Shown here: piece after piece, positions 26,520-35,286 of the stretch
Layout of the letters: the number at the start of each line of letters is the position of its first letter
Numbering within the stretch: the first letter of the stretch is position 1
Assembly (NCBI RefSeq): GCF_000217715.1
Contig: NC_015666.1
Coordinates: 942,270 to 1,006,269, forward strand
DNA: 64,000 nucleotides
Direction of reading: 5' to 3'
Source: Halopiger xanaduensis SH-6
GTDB taxonomy: Archaea > Halobacteriota > Halobacteria > Halobacteriales > Natrialbaceae
Position numbers and translations under genes: made by a program
Notes under the pieces: model-generated
Told to the model about the DNA's origin: nothing
Seen by the model: the letters and a program-made list of their open reading frames with translations, nothing else
Databases searched by the model: none

Positions 26520-28901
26520 TTAGTCGTCGACCGCGACGAGCGTCTCCGAGTCGGCCGAGTCGTCGTCGGCCTCGGCCTGGGTTTCGAAGTGGGCGGTCAA
26601 CGACTGTAGCTCCTGGGCGCGCTCCGAGAGGGACTCGGCGCTGTCGGAAATCTGGCTGATGGCGCTGGTTTGCTCCTCGGCGGCGGCCGAGACGTTCTGC
26701 GCCTCGTCGGCGGTCTGCTCGCTGACGGCGGCGATGTCGTCGACCATCGACGAGACTTCCTGGGCCGAATCGGCCTGATCGTCGGTCGCGTCGTTGATCG
26801 ACTGGATACCCGCGTTGGCGTCGTCGATCGAGTCGACGATCGACTCGAGGGTGTCGACGGTTCGGTCGATCGTCTCCCGGCCGTCCTCGATGCCGTCGCG
26901 CATTTCGAACATGTCGTCGGCGACGGACTCGGTCGACGCTTCGACGGTTTCGACGAGGTCCTCGACCTCCTCGGTGGCCTCGGCGGTCTCCTCCGCGAGC
27001 GACTTGACTTCGTTGGCGACGACCGCGAATCCGTCGCCGGCTTCGCCCGCCGTCGCGGCCTCGATGGAGGCGTTCAGGGCGAGCATGTTGGTTTCCTCGG
27101 CGATCTGGTCGATGAGTTCCACGACTTCGCCGATGCGCTCGACCTCCTCCTGGAGGGTCGCCATCTCCTCGGCGGTGTCGACGGCCTTGGATTCGATCCG
27201 ATCCATCTGCTCGACGACGTCGCTCGCGGCTTCCTGACCCTCCTGGCCGCGCTCGGCGGCCTGTTCGGACTGGTCGGCGACGGTGTTCGAGGAGGACGCG
27301 ATCTCCTCGACGGTCGCCGAGAGGTCGCTCATCTCCGCCGCCGCAGTGGTCAGCTTCTCGTTTTGGGTTTCCGCGCCGGCCGAAATCTCCTCGATGCTCT
27401 CGGCGACTTCGCCGCTCGAGGCGCGGATCTCTTCGGTGGAGGCGGTGACTTCCGAACTCTTCTCGTCGACCTGGTTGGCGACCGTTTGGATGCGCACGAC
27501 CATCGCCTCGATGTCGGTGAGCATCTCGTTGAACGCCCGGCCGATCTCGGTCATCGCCTCGCTCTCGCTGGCCGTCTCGAGTCGGCGAGTGAGGTCCCCG
27601 TCGGCGGCGGCTTCGATCGACTGCCGGTACTCGTCGGCCTTCTCCTCTAGGTGCTGGCTCAGCGCTTCGGCTTCCGCTTTGGCTTCCTGGGCCTCGGCCT
27701 TGGCCTGCTGGGCCTCCGCCTTCGACACCTCGGCCTGTTCGCGAGCCCGTTCGGCTTCCTGTGCCTGCTGTTCGACTTCGGTTAATCGTTCCTGCAACGT
27801 GTCCCGAATCCGGGCGAACAGACCGCCCAGCTGCCCGAACTCGTCGATCCGTGATTGATCGATTTCGACCTCGAGGTTGCCCTCCTCGATCGCTTCGGCG
27901 TAGCCGGTCATCTCCTCGAGGGAGTTGTTGACGTCGCGGGAGATCACCGCGCCGACGCCGACGAAGCCGACGATCGAGATACCGAGCAACAACAGAATGT
28001 TCCGGTTGACCGCGCTGGCCGTATCGAACACCTCGTTGTGCGGCGCGATGACGGTCACGTCCCAGTCTTTCTCACTGAGCGGCACCGTCGCCACGACGAC
28101 CTGATCGTCCCCGACGACGTCGTTCTCGGCCGTCACCTGATCGACGCGGGGACGCAGCGCGCCATCTTCTAAGTGCGACAGATCCCCCATCAGGAACGAT
28201 TCGTTGAGGATCGTCCCGGTGGTTTCGGCGAGCGTAATCTGGCCGTTCGTCGCGACGACCTCGATTTCGCCGCCGTCGATGGGCGACGTCAGGAGTTCGC
28301 TGCGCTCCTCGAGATTGATCACGAGGACGATCGCGTGGTCGTCCTGTCCGGCGACCGGACTGATGAACCCGATCCGCTTCTCGCCGTCGACGTCGTACGG
28401 TTCGAACGAGCGCACGTCGCCGCTCGAGCCGAACGCGTCTATGTCGACCGCCCAGGGACGAGTCGTTTCGTCGACCGTGTCGCCCTCCCGGTTGAACTGC
28501 GTGCTCACCTCGACCTCGTCGTTTTCCATGCTGTAGTAGTGGATCGCGTGGACGCTGTCCGGCAGGGCCTCGAGGTACGTTCGTAGCGACGCCCGAAGTT
28601 GGCTTTTGTCCGTGTTAGCGAGATTGACGCTATTGGAGATCTCCACGGTGTTGTCGTTCCGATCCTGAACGAACTTGTCGATCCCGTCGGCTTCGCGTTC
28701 CGCGGCGTTGAGGAGCGTCTCCTCCGCGTCCGATTCGACGCTCGCCTGGGCCTGCGTAAACGAGAAATAGCCCGCGCCGAGCAGGACGACGGTCACCACG
28801 AGAATCGCCGCGCCGACCTTGAAGAAGTAGCGACTCCGCAGCGTATCGTATATCCGCCGATGGAACGACTCGTCCGACGAGTCGTCTCGTGACGTTTGCA
28901 T
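26520..28901 (-). CDS. Methyl-accepting taxis transducer (Htr) with dCache-like sensor
   Basis: A 793-residue membrane transducer. TM1 (FFKVGAAILVVTVVLLGAGYF, about 24-44) is followed by an extracytoplasmic sensor domain (45-300, Cache-like) and TM2 (ILLLLGISIVGFVGVGAVI). A HAMP domain comes next, then a coiled coil of repeated QAEVSKAEAQQAKAEAQ type and a second HAMP-like segment (DGDLTRRLETASESEAMTEI). The cytoplasmic signalling hairpin tip is ETNMLALNASIEAATAGEAG with GFAVVANEVKSLAEE. It passes ligand signals to CheA/CheW; no che gene is in the window. It sits between two near-identical tRNA-Asp segments. TATA-like AATTATCG lies about 25 nt upstream. Confidence 0.95.
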   Translation of the reverse strand: MQTSRDDSSDESFHRRIYDTLRSRYFFKVGAAILVVTVVLLGAGYFSFTQAQASVESDAEETLLNAAEREADGIDKFVQDRNDNTVEISNSVNLANTDKSQLRASLRTYLEALPDSVHAIHYYSMENDEVEVSTQFNREGDTVDETTRPWAVDIDAFGSSGDVRSFEPYDVDGEKRIGFISPVAGQDDHAIVLVINLEERSELLTSPIDGGEIEVVATNGQITLAETTGTILNESFLMGDLSHLEDGALRPRVDQVTAENDVVGDDQVVVATVPLSEKDWDVTVIAPHNEVFDTASAVNRNILLLLGISIVGFVGVGAVISRDVNNSLEEMTGYAEAIEEGNLEVEIDQSRIDEFGQLGGLFARIRDTLQERLTEVEQQAQEAERAREQAEVSKAEAQQAKAEAQEAKAEAEALSQHLEEKADEYRQSIEAAADGDLTRRLETASESEAMTEIGRAFNEMLTDIEAMVVRIQTVANQVDEKSSEVTASTEEIRASSGEVAESIEEISAGAETQNEKLTTAAAEMSDLSATVEEIASSSNTVADQSEQAAERGQEGQEAASDVVEQMDRIESKAVDTAEEMATLQEEVERIGEVVELIDQIAEETNMLALNASIEAATAGEAGDGFAVVANEVKSLAEETAEATEEVEDLVETVEASTESVADDMFEMRDGIEDGRETIDRTVDTLESIVDSIDDANAGIQSINDATDDQADSAQEVSSMVDDIAAVSEQTADEAQNVSAAAEEQTSAISQISDSAESLSERAQELQSLTAHFETQAEADDDSADSETLVAVDD

Positions 28902-29210
28902 ACGTACTCATGTCATATACGATAATTAAGCTTGATGGCCCGTTTCCGGCGATATTTCGGGGGGCGTGCGGACTGTACCACGGGACTCTCGCTATCGTGT
29001 CCAGCTCGGCGGCCACCGTTGGGACGGAACGTGAACTCGAGACGAAGAAGCACTTAAGCGGGATTTGAACCGCCCGACCGTCGGTCGCGTCGTTCGCTCG
29101 TTCTGTCGTTCGAGCATCTTCGCGGGCGGTCTCGAGAGTGCAGACTGTCCCGCTTACGAGGGGCGAGGACATGCTCGCCAGTGCTGGTCGACGTTGATCG
29201 CGGAAGAAGA
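28902..29210. other. Intergenic region with tRNA-like T-arm remnant
   Basis: No gene is seen. At 29058-29071 the 14 bases gcgggatttgaacc match the T-arm region of the neighbouring tRNA-Asp genes (minus sense), preceded by gaagaag just as in copies 1 and 2. The cloverleaf does not continue, so it looks like a broken tRNA fragment. The right end (from 29191) is the start of the duplicated tRNA-Asp segment. Confidence 0.5.
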
Positions 29211-29326
29211 CGCCCGAGGCGGGATTTGAACCCGCGTCACGACCGTGACAGGGTCGTATGATGGGCCACTACACCACCCGGGCTTACAGTACGTCGTTCC
29301 CCGGTGAGAGACTTAAGGGTTCTGTT
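29191..29326. repeat. Direct repeat of tRNA-Asp segment (other copy 26309-26444)
   Basis: About 135 bp starting acgttg and running through the whole tRNA-Asp gene and 40 bp beyond (to cttaagggtt) is repeated 2,882 bp apart with only a handful of mismatches, all outside the tRNA. The two copies enclose the entire Htr transducer gene. Copy 3 of the tRNA does not share these flanks. Confidence 0.85.
29211..29283 (-). tRNA. tRNA-Asp(GTC), copy 2
   Basis: Identical in sequence to copy 1, with anticodon loop CTGTCAC read on the minus strand. It is preceded by the same cttaag promoter box (about 29312-29317) and followed by the same gaagaag flank. Confidence 0.96.
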
Positions 29327-29469
29327 CCGTATCGACGGCCGTGTAACGCACTCCGAACGGTTGCGGGATCGACATCGGCTGGTCGACAGGGGGATGGTAT
29401 TGCTGTCGCTACGATCTCTCGTAACTCGCACACTACGAACAACTATCCGACGTAGATTGCAGCAGAAAG

Positions 29470-29542
29470 CGCCCGAGGCGGGATTTGAACCCGCGTCACG
29501 ACCGTGACAGGGTCGTATGATGGGCCACTACACCACCCGGGC
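29470..29542 (-). tRNA. tRNA-Asp(GTC), copy 3
   Basis: Same tRNA sequence as copies 1 and 2 but with unrelated flanks. The upstream side on the minus strand has gtcataatacgtcc, an AT-richer box about 25-30 bp from the 5' end that may be its own promoter. Three copies for one anticodon fits the aspartate-rich haloarchaeal proteome. Confidence 0.96.
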
Positions 29543-29738
29543 CTACACTGCTTCCTTGGCCGGTGGACGTATTATGACTTTCCAATCGATCGCCGTATGG
29601 TACGGTGAATCGCCCCACGTCTGCGGATTTCCGTCCGGGAACGGGATACCTGTTGCTCGCGGCCATGCGTCACTCGAGTCGACGGATACCGATCGACGGC
29701 CGCACCGCTTCCCGAGTCGACCGTCGACGACTGAAAAG

Positions 29739-29809
29739 TGCGCCGACCGGGAATTGAACCCGGGCTATGAGCTTGGGAAGCTCATGTCCTACCACTAGAC
29801 CACCGGCGC
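29739..29809 (-). tRNA. tRNA-Gly(CCC)
   Basis: Minus-strand cloverleaf: acceptor GCGCCGG with TCGGCGC (one G-U), D-arm GTCTAGTGGTAGGAC, anticodon arm TGAGC-TTCCCAA-GCTCA giving CCC, T-arm CCGGG-TTCAATT-CCCGG, and discriminator A. It stands at the end of the tRNA group and is not followed by a shared flank. Confidence 0.95.
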
Positions 29810-30006
29810 GCTTCGTTACTTCGTTCCTCGCGCCCCGAGGCTCGCAGTTCCGATGGAACTGCTCACCACCGGCGCTTACTCCAATCTAGCTGCCGATTCC
29901 ACTTCAACGTAGCGTTCTCGATTCTCCGTCGAACCGAACCGACCGCTCGTCCACTTTTCCCGCTCGAGGGGAGGCTATTTGGCGCTGCCGTCCCTATCAC
30001 TGACAA

Positions 30007-30801
30007 ATGCTGGACCTTCGGTTCTCGGATGCGGAACTGGAACAGCGGCGCGAACACATTACCGAGTTCATCAGCGAGCGGGTCGACGCGGCGGGGGCCG
30101 ACGGCGCGGTCTTGGGGCTTTCGGGCGGCATCGACAGCACGCTCACGGGCTATCTCACCGTCGAGGCGCTCGGTCCCGAGAACGTCCACGGGCTCGTCCT
30201 CCCGGCTCACGTCAGCAGCGAGGGCAACATGAGCGACGCCGAACGGGTCGCGCAGGAGCTGGACATCACGTACGACGTCATCGAAATCGAGCCGATCGTC
30301 GACCAGCTTCTCTCGGCCTACCCCGAAGCGGAAGGCGACCGCGAGGCCGTCGGCAACGCTCGAGCGCGCGTCCGTGCGGTGCTGAACTACCTCGTCGCGA
30401 ACCACGAGAGCCGACTCGTCGTCGGCACCGGGAACCGGAGCGAAGCCGCCGTCGGCTACTTCACCAAGTACGGCGACGGCGCGGTCGACTGTCACCCGAT
30501 CGGGAACCTCTACAAGGGTCAAGTGCGCCAGCTCGCGCGCCACGTCGGCGTCCCCGAGGAACTGGCCGCCAAGACGGCGACGGCGGAGCTGTGGGCCGAC
30601 CAGACGGACGAGGACGAACTGGGGATCAGCTACGAGACGCTCGATTCGATCCTCGCGACCCACGTCGACGGGCCGCTGTCGGTCGCCGCGACCGCCCGCC
30701 TGCTCGAGGTCCAGGAGGAGACCGTCGAGCGAGTGCGGTCGATGTACGAACGCAGCGAGCACAAACGAAATGTGCCGCCGGCGCCGGAGCCGCTCGACTG
30801 A
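30007..30801 (+). CDS. nadE: NH3-dependent NAD+ synthetase
   Basis: Last step of NAD biosynthesis: amidates nicotinic acid adenine dinucleotide using ATP and ammonia. The 264-residue length is that of ammonia-dependent enzymes, and no glutaminase domain is present. The PP-loop is GLSGGIDST (37-45). VVGTGNRSEAAVGYFTKYGDGAVDCHPIG and LYKGQVRQLARH are conserved substrate regions, and the C terminus (YERSEHKRNVPPAPEPLD) closes the active site. A TATA-like GGCTATTTGG lies about 35 nt before the ATG. Convergent with the GNAT gene. Confidence 0.96.
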   Translation: MLDLRFSDAELEQRREHITEFISERVDAAGADGAVLGLSGGIDSTLTGYLTVEALGPENVHGLVLPAHVSSEGNMSDAERVAQELDITYDVIEIEPIVDQLLSAYPEAEGDREAVGNARARVRAVLNYLVANHESRLVVGTGNRSEAAVGYFTKYGDGAVDCHPIGNLYKGQVRQLARHVGVPEELAAKTATAELWADQTDEDELGISYETLDSILATHVDGPLSVAATARLLEVQEETVERVRSMYERSEHKRNVPPAPEPLD

Positions 30802-30827
30802 CCGCAACTGGTCGCGCTATCGATGCC

Positions 30828-31361
30828 CTACGCTTCTCGCCACTCGTCCGCGAGCAGGCCGTACCAGTGGGTGTCCTGGTACTCCCCGTCGATGAACTCG
30901 GCGTCGCGGTGAACCCCTTCCGGCGTGAAGCCGACCGACTCGAGCAGCGCCTGCGAGGCCTCGTTGCACTCGAAGACGCGGGCGGCGATGCGGTGGAGGC
31001 CGAGGTGGTCGAAGCCGTACTCGACGAGCAGCTCCGTCGCCGCCGAGCCGTACCCCTGCTCGTGGTGCTCGGGGGCGACCCAGTAGCCGAGCTCCGCGCG
31101 GCGGGCCTCCCACTCGATCGTGTGGAAGCCGATCGTGCCGACCGGCTCCGCGTCGGCGACGATCAGCAGGTTGACGCTGTCGTCGTCGCAGACGACGTTT
31201 TCGAAGAAGTCGCGTTCCTGTGCGCCGTTGACGGGTCTCGCGCGGCCGATCCCGCGCCAGACCCGCGGATCGTTGATCTTCGTCTGGAGAAACTCGAGGT
31301 CGTCCTCCTCGATCGGCCGCAGATCGACGCGCTCTCCGGGTAGAAACACCGTTTCGGGCAT
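30828..31361 (-). CDS. GNAT N-acetyltransferase (RimJ/RimL-like)
   Basis: A 177-residue GNAT-fold acetyltransferase. The opening VDLRPIEEDDLEFLQTKINDP is typical of RimJ/RimL relatives. The acetyl-CoA loop is YWVAPEHHEQGYGSAATELLVEYGF, and the late motif ARVFECNEASQALLESVGFTPEG is present. The acceptor could be a ribosomal-protein N terminus, another protein or a small amine; sequence does not say. Confidence 0.92.
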   Translation of the reverse strand: MPETVFLPGERVDLRPIEEDDLEFLQTKINDPRVWRGIGRARPVNGAQERDFFENVVCDDDSVNLLIVADAEPVGTIGFHTIEWEARRAELGYWVAPEHHEQGYGSAATELLVEYGFDHLGLHRIAARVFECNEASQALLESVGFTPEGVHRDAEFIDGEYQDTHWYGLLADEWREA

Positions 31362-31554
31362 ACGATCGTGTTATCTCGGTCCCACAAGAGTGTGTTCGAG
31401 GGGTGGTATCGCACCGCGTGCTGTTGCTCCGGCTGGTATCGCCGATTCCGGTGGCGCGGGTGTCGTCGGTTCGCAAACGACGGCGGTCCGGTCGGGCGAA
31501 CGACGACCGGGCGTTTCCAAAGGTCTTTGCCTCCTCCGTCGTAACCCCCCGCTA

Positions 31555-32406
31555 ATGGAAACGGCCGACAACTGTCGGCGTGCCGCCCGCGAAGCCGTTG
31601 CGGACGTCGAACCACCGCAGTTGCACGATCTCGTCGAATCCGTTCTCGACGGTGCATCGATGGTTCCAGGCGCACTCACCGTCACGAGCGCCGCCATGGC
31701 GTCCGGCGGTGCCGGGGCCGCCGGAACCGGGACGGGAACTGGAGCCGACGCCGACGGACCCCGCTCGTCCGCAGGCGAGCGCTACGCCGCCGCCCTCGAG
31801 GGCGAACCCGCCGAGAGCGACGCCGACGGGCTCGTTACGCACGCGGCCGGCGTCCAACTCATCTACGAGGGCCTGCGGCTCACGCGCACGCTGGCCCACG
31901 AGGAGCCCTGGCGCGGGGTCGAGGACGACGAGGCCGACCCGCAGTCTCCCCCCGACCAGGACGCAATCGAGAGCGACCTCGAGATCCTGGCCGCGGACAT
32001 CCTCGTCTCGCGGGGGTTCTACCTGCTCGCGCGAACCGACGCCGCGGACAAGGCGGTCCGGACGGTCCAGGCGTTCGGCCGCGACCAGACCAGACGCGAC
32101 GAGGTCGCCGCGGACGGCACCGGCGATCCCGCGGCGATCGACGCCAACCTCGAGCGGGACATCCTCGAACTCGCCGTCGAGACCGGCGCGGCCGCCGTCG
32201 GCCGCTCGCCTTCCACCCGACTGCTCGCACTCGCGGACGACCTCGCCGCCGGCGTCGGCACCGCCTTTCCGCCGGCCGCGGAGTGTCTGGCCGATCTCGA
32301 GCCGGCAGTCGGCGAGGAGCCGTTCGACGACCGGCCGCTCGAGTTCGACGATCGGTCGCTCGAGGACGGGCCGACCGATCGCGCGACGTCGGCGACGGAT
32401 CCGTAG
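31555..32406 (+). CDS. Haloarchaeal DUF7114-like helical protein
   Basis: A 283-residue, mostly helical acidic protein. Segments such as AAGVQLIYEGLRLTRTLAHEEPW, DLEILAADILVSRGFYLLARTDAADKAVRTVQAFGRDQ and LELAVETGAAAVG resemble the helix pattern of polyprenyl-diphosphate-synthase-like or squalene/phytoene-type folds, but the Asp-rich catalytic motifs are not there. I recall it as a conserved haloarchaeal family (DUF7114). The ATG at 31555 is taken because the longer frame upstream is antisense to the GNAT gene. Function unknown. Confidence 0.75.
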   Translation: METADNCRRAAREAVADVEPPQLHDLVESVLDGASMVPGALTVTSAAMASGGAGAAGTGTGTGADADGPRSSAGERYAAALEGEPAESDADGLVTHAAGVQLIYEGLRLTRTLAHEEPWRGVEDDEADPQSPPDQDAIESDLEILAADILVSRGFYLLARTDAADKAVRTVQAFGRDQTRRDEVAADGTGDPAAIDANLERDILELAVETGAAAVGRSPSTRLLALADDLAAGVGTAFPPAAECLADLEPAVGEEPFDDRPLEFDDRSLEDGPTDRATSATDP

Positions 32407-32559
32407 CCGTCTCGGTCGGTGTGTTCCGATTTTCAGTGGTCCGCGCTTCGGTAGCGCTCGCTTTCACTCTCGAGTGGTGGTTCGTGCCCCGGTACTGAGC
32501 CCCACGCCCGGTGGCAATCGAAACCCATAAAGTCGACTCCGGACAACGAAGGAATGCGC

Positions 32560-32631
32560 GCCTGGGTAGCTTAGCGGTAAAGCGCGTCCTTGGTAAGGAC
32601 GAGAGCCCGGGTTCAAATCCCGGCCTAGGCT
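32560..32631 (+). tRNA. tRNA-Thr(GGT)
   Basis: Acceptor GCCTGGG with CCTAGGC (one G-U), D-arm GCTTAGCGGTAAAGC, anticodon arm CGTCC-TTGGTAA-GGACG giving GGT, T-arm CCCGG-GTTCAAAT-CCCGG, discriminator T. No encoded CCA. It is followed by T-rich sequence (ttttctctcttc, 32651-32662) that may end transcription. An AT-richer stretch with the Mrr-like gene follows. Confidence 0.94.
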
Positions 32632-32807
32632 TAATCGGCCTTTCATCTCATTTTCTCTCTTCATCTAACTGCTGTTCCAGAATTCGCATATTTGCCAGAA
32701 TAATAATACTAAGTCTTCGATATAGCAGCCACTAATTGGTATAAGAAGATCTCAACAAACGAGCACGGGGCCGTATCCGTTAAGTCAACTGTAGTATCAT
32801 TCGCCCT

Positions 32808-33620
32808 ATGGCTGATTTGAGTGAGCCATCGCCATCACGTACGACGATCAAACGTCACTTGCAGGCGATGGATAACGAGAAATTCGAGCACTTTGTCGCT
32901 GATCTTTGGTCCCGCCACGGATGGAAAACGGTGGTCAGCCAGCAATCCCGCGACAAAAGTCTCGACGTTCTCGCGGAGAAAGAGACGCCGTATCATCAAC
33001 GGCACGCGATTCAGGCAAAGCGGTACCAGGAGGAAAATAACGTTGGTGGGCCGAAAGTATCCGAATATGCGAGTCTCCGCGATCAATTCGATGCCGACGT
33101 CGCGGTAGTTGTGACGACGAGCGGATTCACGGTGGATGCCCGAGAACGTTCCAAGACGTTGAACGTGAAATTAATTGATGGGGATGACCTCGTTGAGATG
33201 GTTGTACAAGCCGATGCACTGGACCTAGTAGCCGAATATTCCGACCATACATCGTCGCAACATCCCCATCCGGAGAACCAACATACGCGAAAAAGAGCAG
33301 ATCGCCAAAAGACGGGTAATGATGAAGATCTTTGGCTCGGGCTGATGATTTTGGGAGCGGTTCCCAGTACGATAGCGATCCTCTTTATCAGTTTTAGTGA
33401 GGTGCCGTCGGATTCGATTCTCGGTCACATATCGACAGCAGTAATAGTCGTTGCAGGTGGGATGACCGTAGTAGGAATTTATAAAGATATACTGCTACTC
33501 CGGCAGGCGCGTGTATCGTGGCACCCGGATCCGAAATGGTGGGCCGCTGGTGCGTTCTTCGTTCCCTATCTGACTGTCCCCATCTATCTGATTCGACGGT
33601 TCGATGAGTTGAATTCGTGA
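32808..33620 (+). CDS. Mrr-type nuclease domain fused to membrane helices
   Basis: A 270-residue protein. Residues 15-135 form an Mrr/restriction-endonuclease-like domain: LQAMDNEKFEHFVADLWSRHGW, then the PD-(D/E)xK core with Asp53 (DKSLDVLAE) and Gln69-x-Lys71 (IQAKRY), then VVVTTSGFTVDARERSK. The C-terminal half has three hydrophobic segments (about 168-190, 206-230, 243-260). Mrr proteins cut modified foreign DNA; a membrane-anchored form may act at entry. Codons and flanks are AT-richer than neighbours, and it lies 176 bp from tRNA-Thr, suggesting horizontal origin. No methylase is nearby. Confidence 0.85.
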   Translation: MADLSEPSPSRTTIKRHLQAMDNEKFEHFVADLWSRHGWKTVVSQQSRDKSLDVLAEKETPYHQRHAIQAKRYQEENNVGGPKVSEYASLRDQFDADVAVVVTTSGFTVDARERSKTLNVKLIDGDDLVEMVVQADALDLVAEYSDHTSSQHPHPENQHTRKRADRQKTGNDEDLWLGLMILGAVPSTIAILFISFSEVPSDSILGHISTAVIVVAGGMTVVGIYKDILLLRQARVSWHPDPKWWAAGAFFVPYLTVPIYLIRRFDELNS

Positions 33621-33722
33621 GGACGATCGATTTCAACGGGATGAATTCGAAGTCACGAAATCCCGTTCACGATCAGCGATAGGTAGACACACGATTTAGT
33701 GGTCGAACGTTGGACGGGTGGT

Positions 33723-34691
33723 ATGGCCGACGAATCCTCGTTTTCGACATCGACAGCGGACCTCGAGCCCGAGTTCGACCACGACGTCGACACAGCACTA
33801 GTAACGGGAGCGACCGGCGACGTCGGATCTTGGGTCGTCGACCGACTCGCCGACCGCGGCACGCACGTCGTCGGCATCGATCGCGAGCAACCTGAGGGCG
33901 TCCGCGCCAACGCCGACTTTCGGGCCGTGGACCTGACCGAGCAGGCGCCGACCTGGGAGACGATCTGCGAGGTCGAACCCGACGCAGTCGTCCACCTGGC
34001 CGCGATTTCGGACCCGCTGGACAACCCCGCGACGCGGGTCTTCGAGAACAACGTGACGAGCACGTACAACGTCCTGCAGGCGGCCGGCCGCGAGGGCGTC
34101 GATGTCGTCTGGAGTTCCTCGCAGGCGACCTACGGCGCGCTGTTCGCCGGCAGAGGGTGGCGACCCGACGCCCTGCCGATCGACGAGACTCACGAGCAGC
34201 GGCCGGCGGACTCCTACGGGCTGTCGAAACGCTGCGGCGAGGAGATCGCTCGAGCGACGGCCCGCGGGTACGATATCTCGGTCACGACGATCCGACCGGC
34301 GACGATCTTCACGCCCGAGAAGGTCCGGGCGCGGCCGGCGGAGGACGACTCCGACCTGACGACGGCCGAATCGAGCGGCGATTTCGGCTCCTACGTCGAC
34401 GTTCGGGACGTGGCTCGGATGGTCGAGGCGGCGCTGGCGGCCGACTCCGACGGCCACGAGGCCTTCCACTGCGTCGCGGACGAGAACTATCTGGGTCGGC
34501 CGACCGCCGAACTGGTCGAGGCGATCTGCGGCGATCTGCCGGCCGACTGCACCCTCGAGGGGAAGGAGGCGGCGCTCTCGAACGCGAAGGCGGCTGCGAT
34601 GCTCGGCTGGGAGCCGACGCATTCGTGGCCGGACTCCGGCGCTGACGCCGGAGGTGACTCGTCGGGGACTGACGGTCCAACCTGGCGCTAA
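33723..34691 (+). CDS. NAD-dependent epimerase/dehydratase (extended SDR)
   Basis: A 322-residue sugar-nucleotide-type extended SDR. The nucleotide loop is LVTGATGDVGSWVV. The catalytic region has WSSSQATYG and the YGLSK active-site motif (Y-x-x-x-K), then VTTIRPATIF and SYVDVRDVARMVEAAL. The ATG at 33723 is chosen over the codon at 33699 because TATA-like CGATTTAGTGG lies about 30 nt before it. No glycosyltransferases are nearby, so the substrate is unknown. The C-terminal tail is acidic and serine-rich. Confidence 0.9.
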   Translation: MADESSFSTSTADLEPEFDHDVDTALVTGATGDVGSWVVDRLADRGTHVVGIDREQPEGVRANADFRAVDLTEQAPTWETICEVEPDAVVHLAAISDPLDNPATRVFENNVTSTYNVLQAAGREGVDVVWSSSQATYGALFAGRGWRPDALPIDETHEQRPADSYGLSKRCGEEIARATARGYDISVTTIRPATIFTPEKVRARPAEDDSDLTTAESSGDFGSYVDVRDVARMVEAALAADSDGHEAFHCVADENYLGRPTAELVEAICGDLPADCTLEGKEAALSNAKAAAMLGWEPTHSWPDSGADAGGDSSGTDGPTWR

Positions 34692-34777
34692 CGCTTCGGC
34701 AGTGACCGCGTCGCGATCGGACTCGAGTCGCGGATCACATACTGTTAGTGCGTGCGAGCGCTACGACCCGCTGTACT

Positions 34778-35272
34778 GTGATCGTCGTCATCTGCGGGCC
34801 GCCGGGCGCGGGCAAAACGACTCTCACGAACCGCGTCCGGAAGCGGCTCGAGGCCCGCGACGTCCCCGTTCCCGTCCCCGTCGCCGTCGAGACCCTCCAC
34901 TCCGACGACTTCTCGAGCCGAACCTACGAACGGCTGTACGAACGGGCCCGCGACGCGGCCGCCGACGTCACCCTCGTCGACGGCACCTTTTACCGCCGCG
35001 AGTGGCAGACGCAGTTTCGCACGCTCCCCGACGTGCGGTTCGTCCACGTCACTGCGAGCCTCGAGACCTGCCTCGAGCGCAACCGAACCCGAGCGGATCC
35101 GATCGAGGAGCAGGGCGTCCACGTTGTCCACCGCGAGTTCGACGAGCCGGACGCCGAGGTGACGATCGACACCGACCGGCAGTCGATCCCCGAAGCTACC
35201 GGTCGGATTCTGACCGCGCTCGAGGGGTGGGGTTGGATCGACGGCGAACCGGACCCGGACCTCTCGGGGTAG
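34778..35272 (+). CDS. P-loop nucleotide kinase-like ATPase
   Basis: A 164-residue P-loop protein. Walker A is CGPPGAGKTTLTNRV immediately after the start, then LHSDDFSSRTYERLYERARDAAADVTLVDGTFYRREWQ, a kinase-like acceptor strand, and VTASLETCLERNRTRADPIEEQGVHVVHREFDEP. It resembles adenylylsulfate-kinase or seryl-tRNA-kinase (PSTK)-like kinases. I take a GTG start at 34778 because it puts the P-loop at the usual place and a TATA-like CATACTG lies 33-40 nt upstream. The 34748 frame adds ten non-conserved residues. Substrate unknown. Confidence 0.8.
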   Translation: MIVVICGPPGAGKTTLTNRVRKRLEARDVPVPVPVAVETLHSDDFSSRTYERLYERARDAAADVTLVDGTFYRREWQTQFRTLPDVRFVHVTASLETCLERNRTRADPIEEQGVHVVHREFDEPDAEVTIDTDRQSIPEATGRILTALEGWGWIDGEPDPDLSG

Positions 35273-35286
35273 GAGACGGACGGATC

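Noticed and set aside
32560-33660. Attachment-site duplication for a tRNA-Thr integrative element
   Set aside because: No second copy of the tRNA 3' end (gggttcaaatcccgg) and no integrase gene is present after the Mrr-like gene.
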